Shown: positions 8,473-16,545 of the stretch, one piece after another
How the letters are laid out: each line of letters begins with the position of its first letter
Numbering within the stretch: position 1 is the stretch's first letter
Origin: DATGMS01 sp040905145
GTDB taxonomy: Bacteria > Bacteroidota > Bacteroidia > Cytophagales > Cyclobacteriaceae
Length of the DNA: 64,000 bases
Reading direction: 5' to 3'
NCBI GenBank assembly: GCA_040905145.1
Contig: JBBDSC010000155.1
Span: 45,490-109,489, forward strand
Program-made: the position numbers and the translations under genes
The notes under the pieces: model-generated
Database searches by the model: none
What the model was told of the DNA's origin: nothing
Seen by the model: only the letters and a program-made list of their open reading frames with translations

Positions 8473-8838
8473 ATGAAAAAGGTCAGCGGAATATTTCAGC
8501 TTTTGGTAGCATTATTTTTTGGGGTAGCATTGGTATTCTTCCTCATGTTTGATAGTGTGAGAAATGGGTTTGGGATACAGGAACTCACAGCAGGTACTGT
8601 TGTCCTATGGTTGTTGGTAGGCCTGGTATTATTTCTGATTTCCTGGGCCACTACGATGATTTACACGAATAATTTGAACAGTAAAATCAAAAAACTGGAA
8701 TTGGAGAAAAATGAAGTGAAAGCAGTGCTTTATGACATGGAGCGGGGAATTAAAGTAGGTAATATCGATAAAAAAATCGATACCATTGAGGAGGATAAAG
8801 ATGGTTCCGGAATCCGTCCCAGGGAAAATTTCAAATAA
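8473..8838 (+). CDS. Small two-helix membrane protein with coiled-coil tail
   Basis: A 121-residue protein without a recognised name. Two hydrophobic segments (about residues 8-27 and 42-64) form a hairpin, followed by a charged helix with heptad character (NSKIKKLELEKNEVKAVLYD, 68-87) and an acidic tail. The arrangement recalls LapA-type or DUF1049-like proteins, but no signature clinches that. It starts 34 bases after the ABC exporter remnant and ends in front of a good terminator. The function is unknown. Confidence 0.7.
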   Translation: MKKVSGIFQLLVALFFGVALVFFLMFDSVRNGFGIQELTAGTVVLWLLVGLVLFLISWATTMIYTNNLNSKIKKLELEKNEVKAVLYDMERGIKVGNIDKKIDTIEEDKDGSGIRPRENFK

Positions 8839-8877
8839 CTCTTTTCCTCTCAGCTTTGGTCGAAAATCATTTATGTT

Positions 8878-8907
8878 AGGAACTTCCATAAAGGGAGTTC
8901 CTTTTTT
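8878..8907 (+). terminator. Rho-independent terminator
   Basis: AGGAACTTCC and GGGAGTTCCT form an imperfect stem (AGGAACT pairs with AGTTCCT), followed directly by six T. It closes the small membrane protein gene before the ComM-like gene. Confidence 0.75.
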
Positions 8908-8924
8908 AAATCAAAATTCATGAA

Positions 8925-10463
8925 ATGGTAGCTAAATCCTATGGGAGTGCGGTGTCCGGTGTGGATGCAAAGCTGATCACTATAGAGGTAAATGTTGGTC
9001 AGGGGACTAATTTTTATATGGTAGGACTGCCCGACAGTGCTGTAAAAGAAAGCCAACAAAGAGTGGAATCTTCGCTTAAATACTTTGGCTACCGCATGCC
9101 CCGGCAAAAAGTGGTGGTCAATTTGGCACCAGCAGATATTCGCAAGGAAGGTTCAGCCTATGATCTGCCCATTGCCTTAGGTATTTTAAGGGCCTCAGAG
9201 CAAGGGGAGCTACCGGAACTGGAAGAATACATCATTATGGGAGAACTTTCCCTGGACGGAAACCTAAGACCTATCAAAGGGGTACTTCCCATTGCCATTG
9301 AGGCCAGAAAACAGGGCTTCAAAGGTTTTATTCTTCCCAAAGAAAATGCAAAGGAAGCTTCCATTGTCAATAACCTGGATATTATTCCAGTGGAAAATGT
9401 AGAAGAAGCGATAAAATTTTTAGAAGGTGAACTGGACATTGCTCCCTTGATCACTGATACCAGGGATCTTTTTTACCACTCCGTAGATCATTATGCCTTT
9501 GATTTTGCGGATGTGCAGGGTCAGGAGAATATAAAAAGAGCCATGGAAATAGCTGCTGCGGGAAGCCATAACGTAATCATGATAGGTCCCCCCGGTGCCG
9601 GTAAAACCATGTTGGCAAAAAGACTGCCCTCCATCCTCCCCCCTTTAAGCCTTCAGGAAGCACTTGAAACCACCAAAATACATTCTGTAGCGGGAAAATT
9701 GGGAGGGGAAGCCTCACTTATAGCACAGCGTCCTTTTCGCTCCCCACATCATACCATCAGTGATGTCGCCCTGGTAGGAGGCGGGGGCAATCCTCAACCT
9801 GGCGAGATCTCCCTTTCCCATAATGGGGTATTGTTCCTGGACGAGTTACCGGAATTCAAAAGAGCTGTTCTTGAAGTCATGCGCCAACCTCTTGAGGAAA
9901 GAACGGTGACGATCTCCAGGGCAAAAATTTCCGTGGATTATCCAGCAAATTTTATGTTAATTGCCAGTATGAATCCCTGCCCCTGCGGCTATTACAACCA
10001 TCCTGATAAAGAATGTGTCTGCGGCCCAGGGGTTGTTCAAAAATATTTGAACAAGGTAAGTGGGCCATTATTGGACCGGATAGACTTGCATGTAGAAGTA
10101 ACTCCAGTTAAATTTGATGAGATGACGTCTACCCGCAAATCAGAATCCAGTAAATCCATTCGTGAAAGAGTAATTATTGGCAGGCAATTACAAATTGACC
10201 GTTTTAGGGAAACACCTGAAATTTACTGCAATGCGATGATGCCTTCTCATATGGTCAAGGAAATTTGTCAAATCAATGAAGCGGGTAAGGCTTTGCTAAA
10301 AACGGCCATGGAACGATTGGGCCTTTCTGCCAGGGCATATGATAGGATACTCAAAGTATCCAGGACCATTGCAGATTTGGCTGAAAGTGAAAATATAAAA
10401 GTGGAGCATTTGGCTGAAGCTATACAATATAGGAGTCTGGACAGGGAAGGTTGGGCCGGATAG
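8925..10463 (+). CDS. YifB/ComM-family Mg-chelatase-like AAA+ ATPase
   Basis: A 512-residue ComM/YifB protein. The N-terminal domain (about 1-170, with PDSAVKESQQRVESSL and NLAPADIRKEGSAYDLPIAL) is the Lon-protease-like fold of the family; the AAA+ module follows with Walker A GPPGAGKT at 221-228, Walker B VLFLDELPEF near 302, a cysteine motif MNPCPCGYY with CVC further on, and the sensor-2 Mg-chelatase C-domain ending SLDREGW. ComM is a hexameric branch-migration helicase that helps integrate incoming DNA in natural transformation. An alternative ATG lies five bases upstream in another frame. It stands as a single gene or with the following bactofilin. Confidence 0.93.
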   Translation: MVAKSYGSAVSGVDAKLITIEVNVGQGTNFYMVGLPDSAVKESQQRVESSLKYFGYRMPRQKVVVNLAPADIRKEGSAYDLPIALGILRASEQGELPELEEYIIMGELSLDGNLRPIKGVLPIAIEARKQGFKGFILPKENAKEASIVNNLDIIPVENVEEAIKFLEGELDIAPLITDTRDLFYHSVDHYAFDFADVQGQENIKRAMEIAAAGSHNVIMIGPPGAGKTMLAKRLPSILPPLSLQEALETTKIHSVAGKLGGEASLIAQRPFRSPHHTISDVALVGGGGNPQPGEISLSHNGVLFLDELPEFKRAVLEVMRQPLEERTVTISRAKISVDYPANFMLIASMNPCPCGYYNHPDKECVCGPGVVQKYLNKVSGPLLDRIDLHVEVTPVKFDEMTSTRKSESSKSIRERVIIGRQLQIDRFRETPEIYCNAMMPSHMVKEICQINEAGKALLKTAMERLGLSARAYDRILKVSRTIADLAESENIKVEHLAEAIQYRSLDREGWAG

Positions 10464-10564
10464 GCACCAGGTATGTTGAGTTGCCGTAAGTTAGATCCTG
10501 AAAATAAAAGTTGGAATAAATCACACTTTTTCATCTAATCTATAACCATAGAAAAGGAGAAATA

Positions 10565-11017
10565 ATGTGGAAAAAAGAGAGAACAATGAAAGAAGACACC
10601 AGTTTGGCCAATTCCATTTCCGTATTTGCTGAAGGCTTAAAGTTGGAAGGCAATATCGAGGCCATCAATGACGTCAGGGTAGACGGAATCATTTTGGGAA
10701 ATATATCCTCCAAAAGGAAAGTGATGGTGGGGGGTACAGGAAAGATAATTGGAAACATTGATGCCAATGAGGTATGTGTGATGGGAGAAATAACCGGGGA
10801 TTTGCACGTAAAGGGTTTGGCGAAAATTGGATCCACCGGTAAATTAAAAGGGAACATTGTATCCGAAAAAATCCAAATTGAAGAGGGAGCTGATGTGGAG
10901 GCTACCTTAACGAAAGTAGGAAGCTCACAAAAAGAAGAACGGGACAATTCCTTTGGTAAGATGAAGGAGCTTGAACTTAATAAATCAAAGCCCTCTCCTA
11001 TGGAAAAGGTAAAATAA
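10565..11017 (+). CDS. Bactofilin (polymer-forming cytoskeletal protein)
   Basis: A 150-residue bactofilin. Residues about 17-115 are right-handed beta-helix turns rich in Gly, Val and Ile (GNIEAINDVRVDGIILGNIS, then KGNIVSEKIQIEEGADVEA), which assemble end to end into filaments without nucleotide; short disordered tails flank the core. A strong Shine-Dalgarno AAGGAGA sits 6 bases before the ATG, which is unusual for this phylum, where such sequences are usually weak. The gene is 101 bases after the ComM-like gene and convergent with the trans-sulfuration enzyme. Its role is likely cell-shape or envelope scaffolding. Confidence 0.9.
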   Translation: MWKKERTMKEDTSLANSISVFAEGLKLEGNIEAINDVRVDGIILGNISSKRKVMVGGTGKIIGNIDANEVCVMGEITGDLHVKGLAKIGSTGKLKGNIVSEKIQIEEGADVEATLTKVGSSQKEERDNSFGKMKELELNKSKPSPMEKVK

Positions 11018-11041
11018 GGAGGATGCTGATGCCAGCCTTCT

Positions 11042-12148
11042 TTAAATAGAGTGAAAAGCCCGGTCCAAATCTTCCAGTAAATCCTCCAAATGTTCCAATC
11101 CTACCGAAACCCTGATAAGATTTTGGGGAGTCCGGGATTGGGGACCTTCAACGGCTGCCCTCCTTTCTATCAGGCTTTCCACTCCTCCCAAGCTGGTGGC
11201 GTTGGTGAAGTATTTTAATTGGGCAATAAATTCGTCCGCTTTTTCGGCACCCCCTTTTATTAAGAAGGACAACATACCACCAAATCCCGTCATCTGTCTG
11301 GCAGCGATTTCATGTCCTTTATGTTTTAGAAGGCCGGGATAGAAAACTTTTTCTACTTTTTCATGCTGATCCAAAAATGAAGCTATTAATCCCGCATGTT
11401 CTGCATGACCTTTCATTCTATAAGGCAGTGTCTTTATGCTCCGGGCAAGGTAGTAGCAGTCAAAGGGAGAGGGAACTATTCCTCCGATAGTCTGGACATT
11501 TTTGATACGCTCCCAAAGTTCATCTTCCTCCTTGGTGATCAAGGCGCCTCCCAATATATCACTGTGCCCACCTAAATATTTGGTTGAACTGTGCATCACC
11601 AAGTCGGCCCCCAATACCAATGGGTTCTGGAATACAGGAGTGCCAAAAGTACTGTCGCACAGCACTTTGATTTGATGGGCATTGGCTATTTCCACCAATG
11701 CTTTTATGTCACTTATTTCCAACAAAGGGTTTGATGGCGTCTCTATCCAAAGTAATTTGGTTTCAGGGGTTATAGCCTTTTTCAAGTTTTCCGGATCTGT
11801 AAGATCTACAAAAGAAACTCTCAAAGCGTCCGAAAAAATCTCCGTTAACTGTTTCCTCATGCCATGATACATGTCATGGGGGGCTATGACATGGCTCCCT
11901 ACCGGCATGGATTGAAAAACAGCCATCCCCGCTGCATTTCCGGAGGAAAAAACGGCCGCTCTCTTGCCTAATTCCAATTTAGCCAACAAATTTTCCAATG
12001 CTTCCCGATTAGGGTTGGAGAGACGGGTATATAGCGGGGAGTTTTCCACATGTTCAAAAGTAGTTGATAGCGTGATAGGCTGTACAACCGGCCTATTGGT
12101 GTCGGTGATCATATTAGCCCCGTGTATCGCTAAGGTTTCAAATTTCAT
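11042..12148 (-). CDS. PLP-dependent trans-sulfuration enzyme (Cys/Met metabolism family)
   Basis: A 368-residue fold-type I PLP enzyme of the cystathionine gamma-synthase/beta-lyase/methionine gamma-lyase group. SSTKYLGGHSD carries the Schiff-base lysine (Lys190 from the ATG at 12148), and YTRLSNPN with SSGNAAGMAV and the CDSTFGTP Asp are the cofactor-binding segments. I prefer the ATG at 12148 over a TTG three codons upstream. The family members are hard to separate by sequence alone; lyase or gamma-synthase activity in methionine/cysteine interconversion is likely. It is convergent with the bactofilin gene and has no sulfur-metabolism neighbour. Confidence 0.88.
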   Translation of the reverse strand: MKFETLAIHGANMITDTNRPVVQPITLSTTFEHVENSPLYTRLSNPNREALENLLAKLELGKRAAVFSSGNAAGMAVFQSMPVGSHVIAPHDMYHGMRKQLTEIFSDALRVSFVDLTDPENLKKAITPETKLLWIETPSNPLLEISDIKALVEIANAHQIKVLCDSTFGTPVFQNPLVLGADLVMHSSTKYLGGHSDILGGALITKEEDELWERIKNVQTIGGIVPSPFDCYYLARSIKTLPYRMKGHAEHAGLIASFLDQHEKVEKVFYPGLLKHKGHEIAARQMTGFGGMLSFLIKGGAEKADEFIAQLKYFTNATSLGGVESLIERRAAVEGPQSRTPQNLIRVSVGLEHLEDLLEDLDRAFHSI

Positions 12149-12251
12149 CTGTATCAAAATCGTTTAGGCTATTTCCTAAGGTAAAAATAGGGATTTTAAG
12201 CCGATTACAAGTCCTCCTTCCATGAAAAAATGGCACTTTCAAACATTCTGA

Positions 12252-12890
12252 TTAAACCGCTTTTAACAAAGCCTTCAATTCCTTGAAATTTGTGATTTTA
12301 AAATTTGCAGAATGGTCGGTATGTTGGTTGTACCTATCAAACAATACGGTCTCAATCCCGAGTTCGAGTGCCGCTTTGATTTCCGAATCCGGATCGTCCC
12401 CTACTACCAATACTTCCGAAACCTTATATCCTTTTCTTTCCATAATATCCCTAAAAACATCCTTTTTTGTTTTTGTGGAGGTACTGGGATCCACTACATG
12501 GATTTCACTAAAATCCCGCTCAATATTCATTTTACGTATCTTGCTCCATTGCAGATCCCAAAATCCGGTAGTAACCAAAAAGCGTTCACCAAGGATTTTT
12601 TTTATTTCACCATAATCGTCAAAAGGTTTGATTTCACCTTCATAGGTTAAGCCTTTCAACATATCAATCCCTTTTTGTGTTAGCTCCTTACTGAAATGGT
12701 GATTAGCGGCCACTACCTGGAACGGCTTGCCCATGATATCTTCTTTGATCTTTTCCAAACTGCTCTTATGGTCCCCGCTGTCAGCAATAAGTTTAAACAA
12801 AGGGGCAAAAATCTCTTCTCCAATGGTTTTCACAGCGTAAATGGTGTTGTCGAAATCGTAAATAATCGCTTTTTTATCCATGCTTTTCAT
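12252..12890 (-). CDS. HAD-superfamily hydrolase
   Basis: A 212-residue haloacid dehalogenase-like phosphatase. Motif I is IIYDFDNTIY (Asp nucleophile and acid/base Asp at about 12-14), motif II VTTGF with its Thr near 108, motif III the Lys region of STKTKKDVF, and motif IV LVVGDDPDSEI with the metal-binding Asp pair near 169. A helical cap sits between motifs I and II, placing it near the phosphoglycolate-phosphatase-like subfamily. GAAG stands 6 bases before the ATG. Substrate unknown. Confidence 0.85.
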   Translation of the reverse strand: MKSMDKKAIIYDFDNTIYAVKTIGEEIFAPLFKLIADSGDHKSSLEKIKEDIMGKPFQVVAANHHFSKELTQKGIDMLKGLTYEGEIKPFDDYGEIKKILGERFLVTTGFWDLQWSKIRKMNIERDFSEIHVVDPSTSTKTKKDVFRDIMERKGYKVSEVLVVGDDPDSEIKAALELGIETVLFDRYNQHTDHSANFKITNFKELKALLKAV

Positions 12891-12923
12891 AAATTCTTCG
12901 ATCTCTTCCTTAAATGATTTTTT

Positions 12924-13118
12924 CTATGATGCTCTTTCTGATTGATGATATATATGGTCGATAACAGAATTGATTTTTATTGCCGGGCTATCCATGTTTT
13001 TGAATATGCCGGACATATCGCTATGCAATGGTGCTTCCACCTCTCCTTTGATAAAGGGATGTTTTCCCTTGGTTCCAAAGATAAGGTGAATGTACATTTG
13101 TGAAAGCGATTGGCCCAT
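12924..13118 (-). pseudogene. Truncated REP-associated (IS200-like) tyrosine transposase
   Basis: The first 55 or so residues match the N-terminus of Bacteroidota RAYT/IS200-type transposases: MGQSLSQMYIHLIFGTKGK, then HPFI, then GIFKNMDSPAIKINSV. The family continues with PDHVH, the histidine pair of the HUH motif; here it reads IDHIY and then falls into unrelated residues and a stop, so the catalytic HUH and the tyrosine helix are lost. It is a fragment of a protein normally near 150 residues. Palindromic repeats follow immediately at 13130-13411, as expected for a REP/RAYT pair. Confidence 0.8.
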
Positions 13119-13129
13119 ATCTTTTGTTT

Positions 13130-13411
13130 CAGCCTACATACAGGCTGAGGTTTATTTTTTCGTGTTCCTCTCTTGGGGAGACGCCCCAAGTTTTGATGTC
13201 AAAGCCTTGCAGGCTTAGGACCGAAACGTTTCCTGAAATGATGGAAAAGCATCTTAACCAATTGGAAAATCCTTCCGGGCTTATGTCGAACAATGGTCCA
13301 CCGATAATACCGTGGATTTGCGGACAGGCTGAAAGCCTGCTACACCACAACTTGGGGCATCGCCCCAAGCAAAGCCACAGATCTGCCTCAGCCTGAAGGG
13401 CTGGAACAAAT
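13130..13411. repeat. Degenerate REP/BIME-like palindrome cluster
   Basis: This gene-free stretch upstream of the transposase fragment holds several hairpins: CAGCCT/AGGCTG at 13130-13147, CTTGGGG-AGAC-GCCCCAAG-type at 13172-13190, the same stem with a different loop at 13351-13369 (CTTGGGGCATCGCCCCAAG), AGCC/GGCT near 13203 and CAGGCTGAAAGCCTG at 13325-13339. Two copies of the CTTGGGG hairpin about 180 bases apart suggest a paired BIME arrangement. The remaining bases are open in short frames without protein character. Confidence 0.7.
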
Positions 13412-13453
13412 AAATCCTAAGAAAAGGCAAGTCCTAAGATAAAAGCTTTACCT

Positions 13454-14416
13454 CTACCATCTTTTAAGCCCCAAAAGCTTTTCCCCAAGTTCCGTCAGTT
13501 CGGCAACCGGACTCTTTTTTTCCCTTTCCTGGGGATCTCCCGGAAAGGCATAACCTTCGGGTCCCTGTTTGTTTTTCCAGCTATTGATCCGCCACTGTCG
13601 AAGCTCTTCATTATCTTCCTGGGCCGGCATCATGGAAATGTACTGGGCTATCCGGACTTTGTCCCCACTTTTGTTGGGCCTTATACCATGCGGTTGAGTG
13701 CTGTTGAAAATCAGGAGGTCTCCTGCCTCCAATTTAACTTTAACGGTTTCAAAACCTGTAGTATCGGGTTTAAAATGATCCCTATCCTCCCGCTGGCCTA
13801 GCTTCCAGGTATCATAGCTTCGGTACAGCTCGGGAATACACTGGAATCCACCCATGTTCTCATCCGTCTGGTCCGCCAAGGCCAATACCCCCTGCACATT
13901 TTGGGGTTTTGTTTCGGGATCATAATCCCAATGGATAAATCCGCTATATTCAAAACCCTCGCGTATGGGGAAGTTCAGATTGGCCCGGTCAATGGTCACC
14001 CATAACTTTTCGGTTCCCCAAATATCGGAAAAAGCCTGATGCACCTTGGGGTATTGACGATTGTCCCACATATACTGGTGATTGTAGATTTCAACCATTC
14101 CGGTATTGGTGAGTTCTTTCATTTGCATAGTTACATTGGGTTTCCTGTACCAGGTTTCCATATTATCCGGATCTTTACCTTCATATTCCCATAGGTATTC
14201 CGCCAGCTTTTTGACCTGTGATTTGGGAACGGCATTCTTAATGATCACATACCCGTTCTCGATCCAAAATGACCAATCTTCTTCAGTCAATAGGTTTAGC
14301 GGCTTTCCGCTACTACGGTCATTTAGCCGGATGGGGCTGCTGATGGCCGTTGAAGGGTTTCCGGGAATGGCTTTATGGTCTTCCAGGTGATTTGGTTTCT
14401 TTTCCTTATAATTCAT
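13454..14416 (-). CDS. Phytanoyl-CoA dioxygenase-like Fe(II)/2-oxoglutarate oxygenase
   Basis: A 320-residue protein of the PhyH family. The iron triad is visible as His162-x-Asp164 in FIHWDYDP and His243 in STQPHGIRP, with Arg in the same strand likely binding 2-oxoglutarate; GDLLIFNSTQPHG is the typical jelly-roll strand. An N-terminal tail of about 45 residues precedes the domain (LNLLTEEDWSFWIENGYVII). There is no signal peptide. Bacterial PhyH proteins hydroxylate many small molecules, so the substrate cannot be named. The gene stands alone between the REP cluster and a long noncoding stretch. Confidence 0.85.
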   Translation of the reverse strand: MNYKEKKPNHLEDHKAIPGNPSTAISSPIRLNDRSSGKPLNLLTEEDWSFWIENGYVIIKNAVPKSQVKKLAEYLWEYEGKDPDNMETWYRKPNVTMQMKELTNTGMVEIYNHQYMWDNRQYPKVHQAFSDIWGTEKLWVTIDRANLNFPIREGFEYSGFIHWDYDPETKPQNVQGVLALADQTDENMGGFQCIPELYRSYDTWKLGQREDRDHFKPDTTGFETVKVKLEAGDLLIFNSTQPHGIRPNKSGDKVRIAQYISMMPAQEDNEELRQWRINSWKNKQGPEGYAFPGDPQEREKKSPVAELTELGEKLLGLKRW

Positions 14417-14862
14417 GGTATATTAGTATGTAGTAGGGTTGATACTTGGCTCTTGATTTCCATAAACTAGAATACCCGTTGTCGCGCGTTTGTAACGCAT
14501 GACGGCTAAAGTTGAGTCTGTGACTCATTACGTGAACTGTTTTGAACAACAGTAAAAACCCTTCTGATTTTAAGAAGAATTGGCATTAATTAAATAGGAA
14601 ATCCAAACAACTATGAAAATAATGGTTCATGTGATTGAAAATGAGTAATTGCATCCATATAAATCGTCCTCCATGGAAATCCTCCAAGAGTTTAGAAACC
14701 CTTGGGAGGATTTGGACTAATATTTACGATATCAAATTATCTGTTTTGATGTCTGATTACAAAATCTTGAGGACTTTGCGTGAAAAGATAATTAAAACGG
14801 ATTTTCCGTATAGCGTATCCAGTAATCTAAATACAAATACTATATACCAAATACTAAAGACC
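14417..14862. other. Gene-free stretch with REP-like hairpins
   Basis: No gene is supported here; an open frame that begins at 14635 merely runs antisense into the M28 peptidase gene. Two hairpins with the same TGT loop lie at 14481-14503 (GTCGCGCGTT, TGT, AACGCATGAC) and 14514-14526 (GAGTC, TGT, GACTC), looking like an old REP element. Short TACT-rich pieces (14414-14450 and 14830-14865) resemble the GTACTT repeats found elsewhere in the window. Confidence 0.6.
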
Positions 14863-16359
14863 TCACCTTTCGGTCCTTGTATTCGTTCCATCCACAGGGG
14901 TGCGGTGTTCCCTGTTGGTCAGGTCCCAGGAGGTATGAAATATCAGTTTGGCCCTTTTCTCCATCAGTTCAAATTCAATTTTATCCACCGTATCAGAAGG
15001 TTGGTGGTAATCATCATGTACCCCGTTGAAAAAGAAAATGACAGGTATGTTGTGTTTGGCAAAATTATAATGATCGGATCGGTAATAAAACCTGTTAGGA
15101 TCATCCTCTGCATCATAACGGTAATCCAGTATCAGGTCTGTATAGGTGATGTTGTTATATTCATTGATGGTCTTCAATTGGGAAGAAAGCATTTCTGAAC
15201 CGATTACGTAAACGTAATCCTGATTCTCCGCATCCTGATATTCATAATCAATCCTTCCTACCATATCAATGTTGATATTATTGACCGTGTTTTCCAATGG
15301 AAAGATAGGGTTGTCGGAATAATACTCCGATCCCAGCAGCCCCTTTTCTTCTCCGGATACATTCAAGAAAAGGATACTTCTGCGGGGCCGGTTTCCTTCA
15401 TTGGCAGCCGTTGCAAATGCTTCGGCTATTTCCATCACACTTACTGTTCCTGATCCATCATCATCGGCACCATTATTGATTTGCCCATCGCTACTGATCC
15501 CGATATGGTCATAATGGGAAGAAATTACCAGTACTTCTTCTTTCTTGTCCGTCCCTTCCAGATATCCCAGCACATTTTCAGTGTTCACCACTTCTTTAAT
15601 CTTCTCCACTTTATATGAAGCCTTTTGTGAAGGGATGGAAGCAGGATTATTTTTGGCCGCTTCTTTTAATTCTTCCAAAGAGGTGCCGAATATGGTGGCC
15701 ATTTTATCAGAACTTACCATAAAGACAGGTTCTTGTAGGGTGGGTTTGTCAAAACCGAGCCTTCCTTTACCACTTAAGGACTTGTAGCGATTGGCGACTC
15801 TGTCAAAATTGGCCTGACCTTCCATAGTGACAATAATGACACCTTCAGCTCCGGCATCCATGACTTTCTTTATGACAGCCTGGGTCGTCTCTCCTATGCC
15901 CCAAAGGCCTACTAATTTACCTTTGATCTCCACCTTATCCAGGTTTTCTTCATTGGCCAATCCTAAAAATACCGCTTCTGTTTTGGCCCTCCTTTTCATA
16001 TGTCCATCCCCGATGAAAACAAAGTCTTCATTGTTCACCAACTTGTGTTTGCCAACTTTTAAAGAAACGTCCCCCCAGGATATACTGCTCAACTCGAATT
16101 TCTGCAAGTAATTTCCATCCACTGGCCCGGTAAGGCCAATTTCTTTATAAAAGTTGACCAGGTATTCTGCGGCCAATTTTTGCCCCTCTTCCCCAGTGTC
16201 CCGGCCCTCCAGTTCATCGGAAGCAAGATAATTCAGGTGTCTTTCCAGGTCTTCGGCGGCTATGGTCGACGCATAATTGATTACTTGTGCATCCTGTGCA
16301 GCCGTTTGCCAGGACAGTAATATGGCCAAAAGGCCTGACATAAGATATGTTCTCTTCAT
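14863..16359 (-). CDS. Secreted M28-family zinc aminopeptidase
   Basis: A 498-residue exported peptidase, counted from the ATG at 16359 (a TTG two codons earlier is open). After the signal peptide (cleavage near TAAQ) comes a helical N-part, a protease-associated domain at about 110-240, then the M28 catalytic core. Zinc ligands and catalytic residues can be read: His282 in SSHYDHIG, bridging Asp299 in NGADDDGSG, catalytic Glu337 and ligand Glu338 in SGEEKGLLGS, Asp365 in NIDMVGR, and His430 in RSDHYNF. It probably releases N-terminal amino acids from peptides in the periplasm or outside. Single gene. Confidence 0.92.
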   Translation of the reverse strand: MKRTYLMSGLLAILLSWQTAAQDAQVINYASTIAAEDLERHLNYLASDELEGRDTGEEGQKLAAEYLVNFYKEIGLTGPVDGNYLQKFELSSISWGDVSLKVGKHKLVNNEDFVFIGDGHMKRRAKTEAVFLGLANEENLDKVEIKGKLVGLWGIGETTQAVIKKVMDAGAEGVIIVTMEGQANFDRVANRYKSLSGKGRLGFDKPTLQEPVFMVSSDKMATIFGTSLEELKEAAKNNPASIPSQKASYKVEKIKEVVNTENVLGYLEGTDKKEEVLVISSHYDHIGISSDGQINNGADDDGSGTVSVMEIAEAFATAANEGNRPRRSILFLNVSGEEKGLLGSEYYSDNPIFPLENTVNNINIDMVGRIDYEYQDAENQDYVYVIGSEMLSSQLKTINEYNNITYTDLILDYRYDAEDDPNRFYYRSDHYNFAKHNIPVIFFFNGVHDDYHQPSDTVDKIEFELMEKRAKLIFHTSWDLTNREHRTPVDGTNTRTER

Positions 16360-16483
16360 ATTCAAAGATCGAAGTTTAGATTTAATTTAGCCCCAAAACT
16401 AAAAATTATTCCAAATAGTTTAATACTAAGCCAAGAGCGAATTATTTTCCAAAGGATAAAAAATATTACTTCTTAATATTTCA

Positions 16484-16491
16484 TACATTTG
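16484..16491 (+). promoter_or_regulatory. Probable -7 promoter element for gcvP
   Basis: TACATTTG followed by CA matches the Bacteroidota TAnnTTTG box, 54 bases before the gcvP ATG. The matching -33 element is not obvious in the AT-rich stretch upstream. No glycine riboswitch structure was recognised in the leader. Confidence 0.5.
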
Positions 16492-16545
16492 CACCATCAA
16501 TTCCAGGGTAGATCTGTCCTATAAATCATTACAATTCTCCACAGA

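Noticed and set aside
13129..13368. Open frames on both strands in the REP cluster
   Set aside because: They arise from palindromic repeats, which leave both strands open; no protein features.
14635..15198. 187-codon plus-strand open frame
   Set aside because: Most of it is antisense to the M28 peptidase, whose zinc ligands and length are convincing; the frame lacks any domain pattern.
16366..16545. Possible glycine riboswitch before gcvP
   Set aside because: The leader is short after the -7 box and AT-rich; I could not find the tandem aptamer helices.
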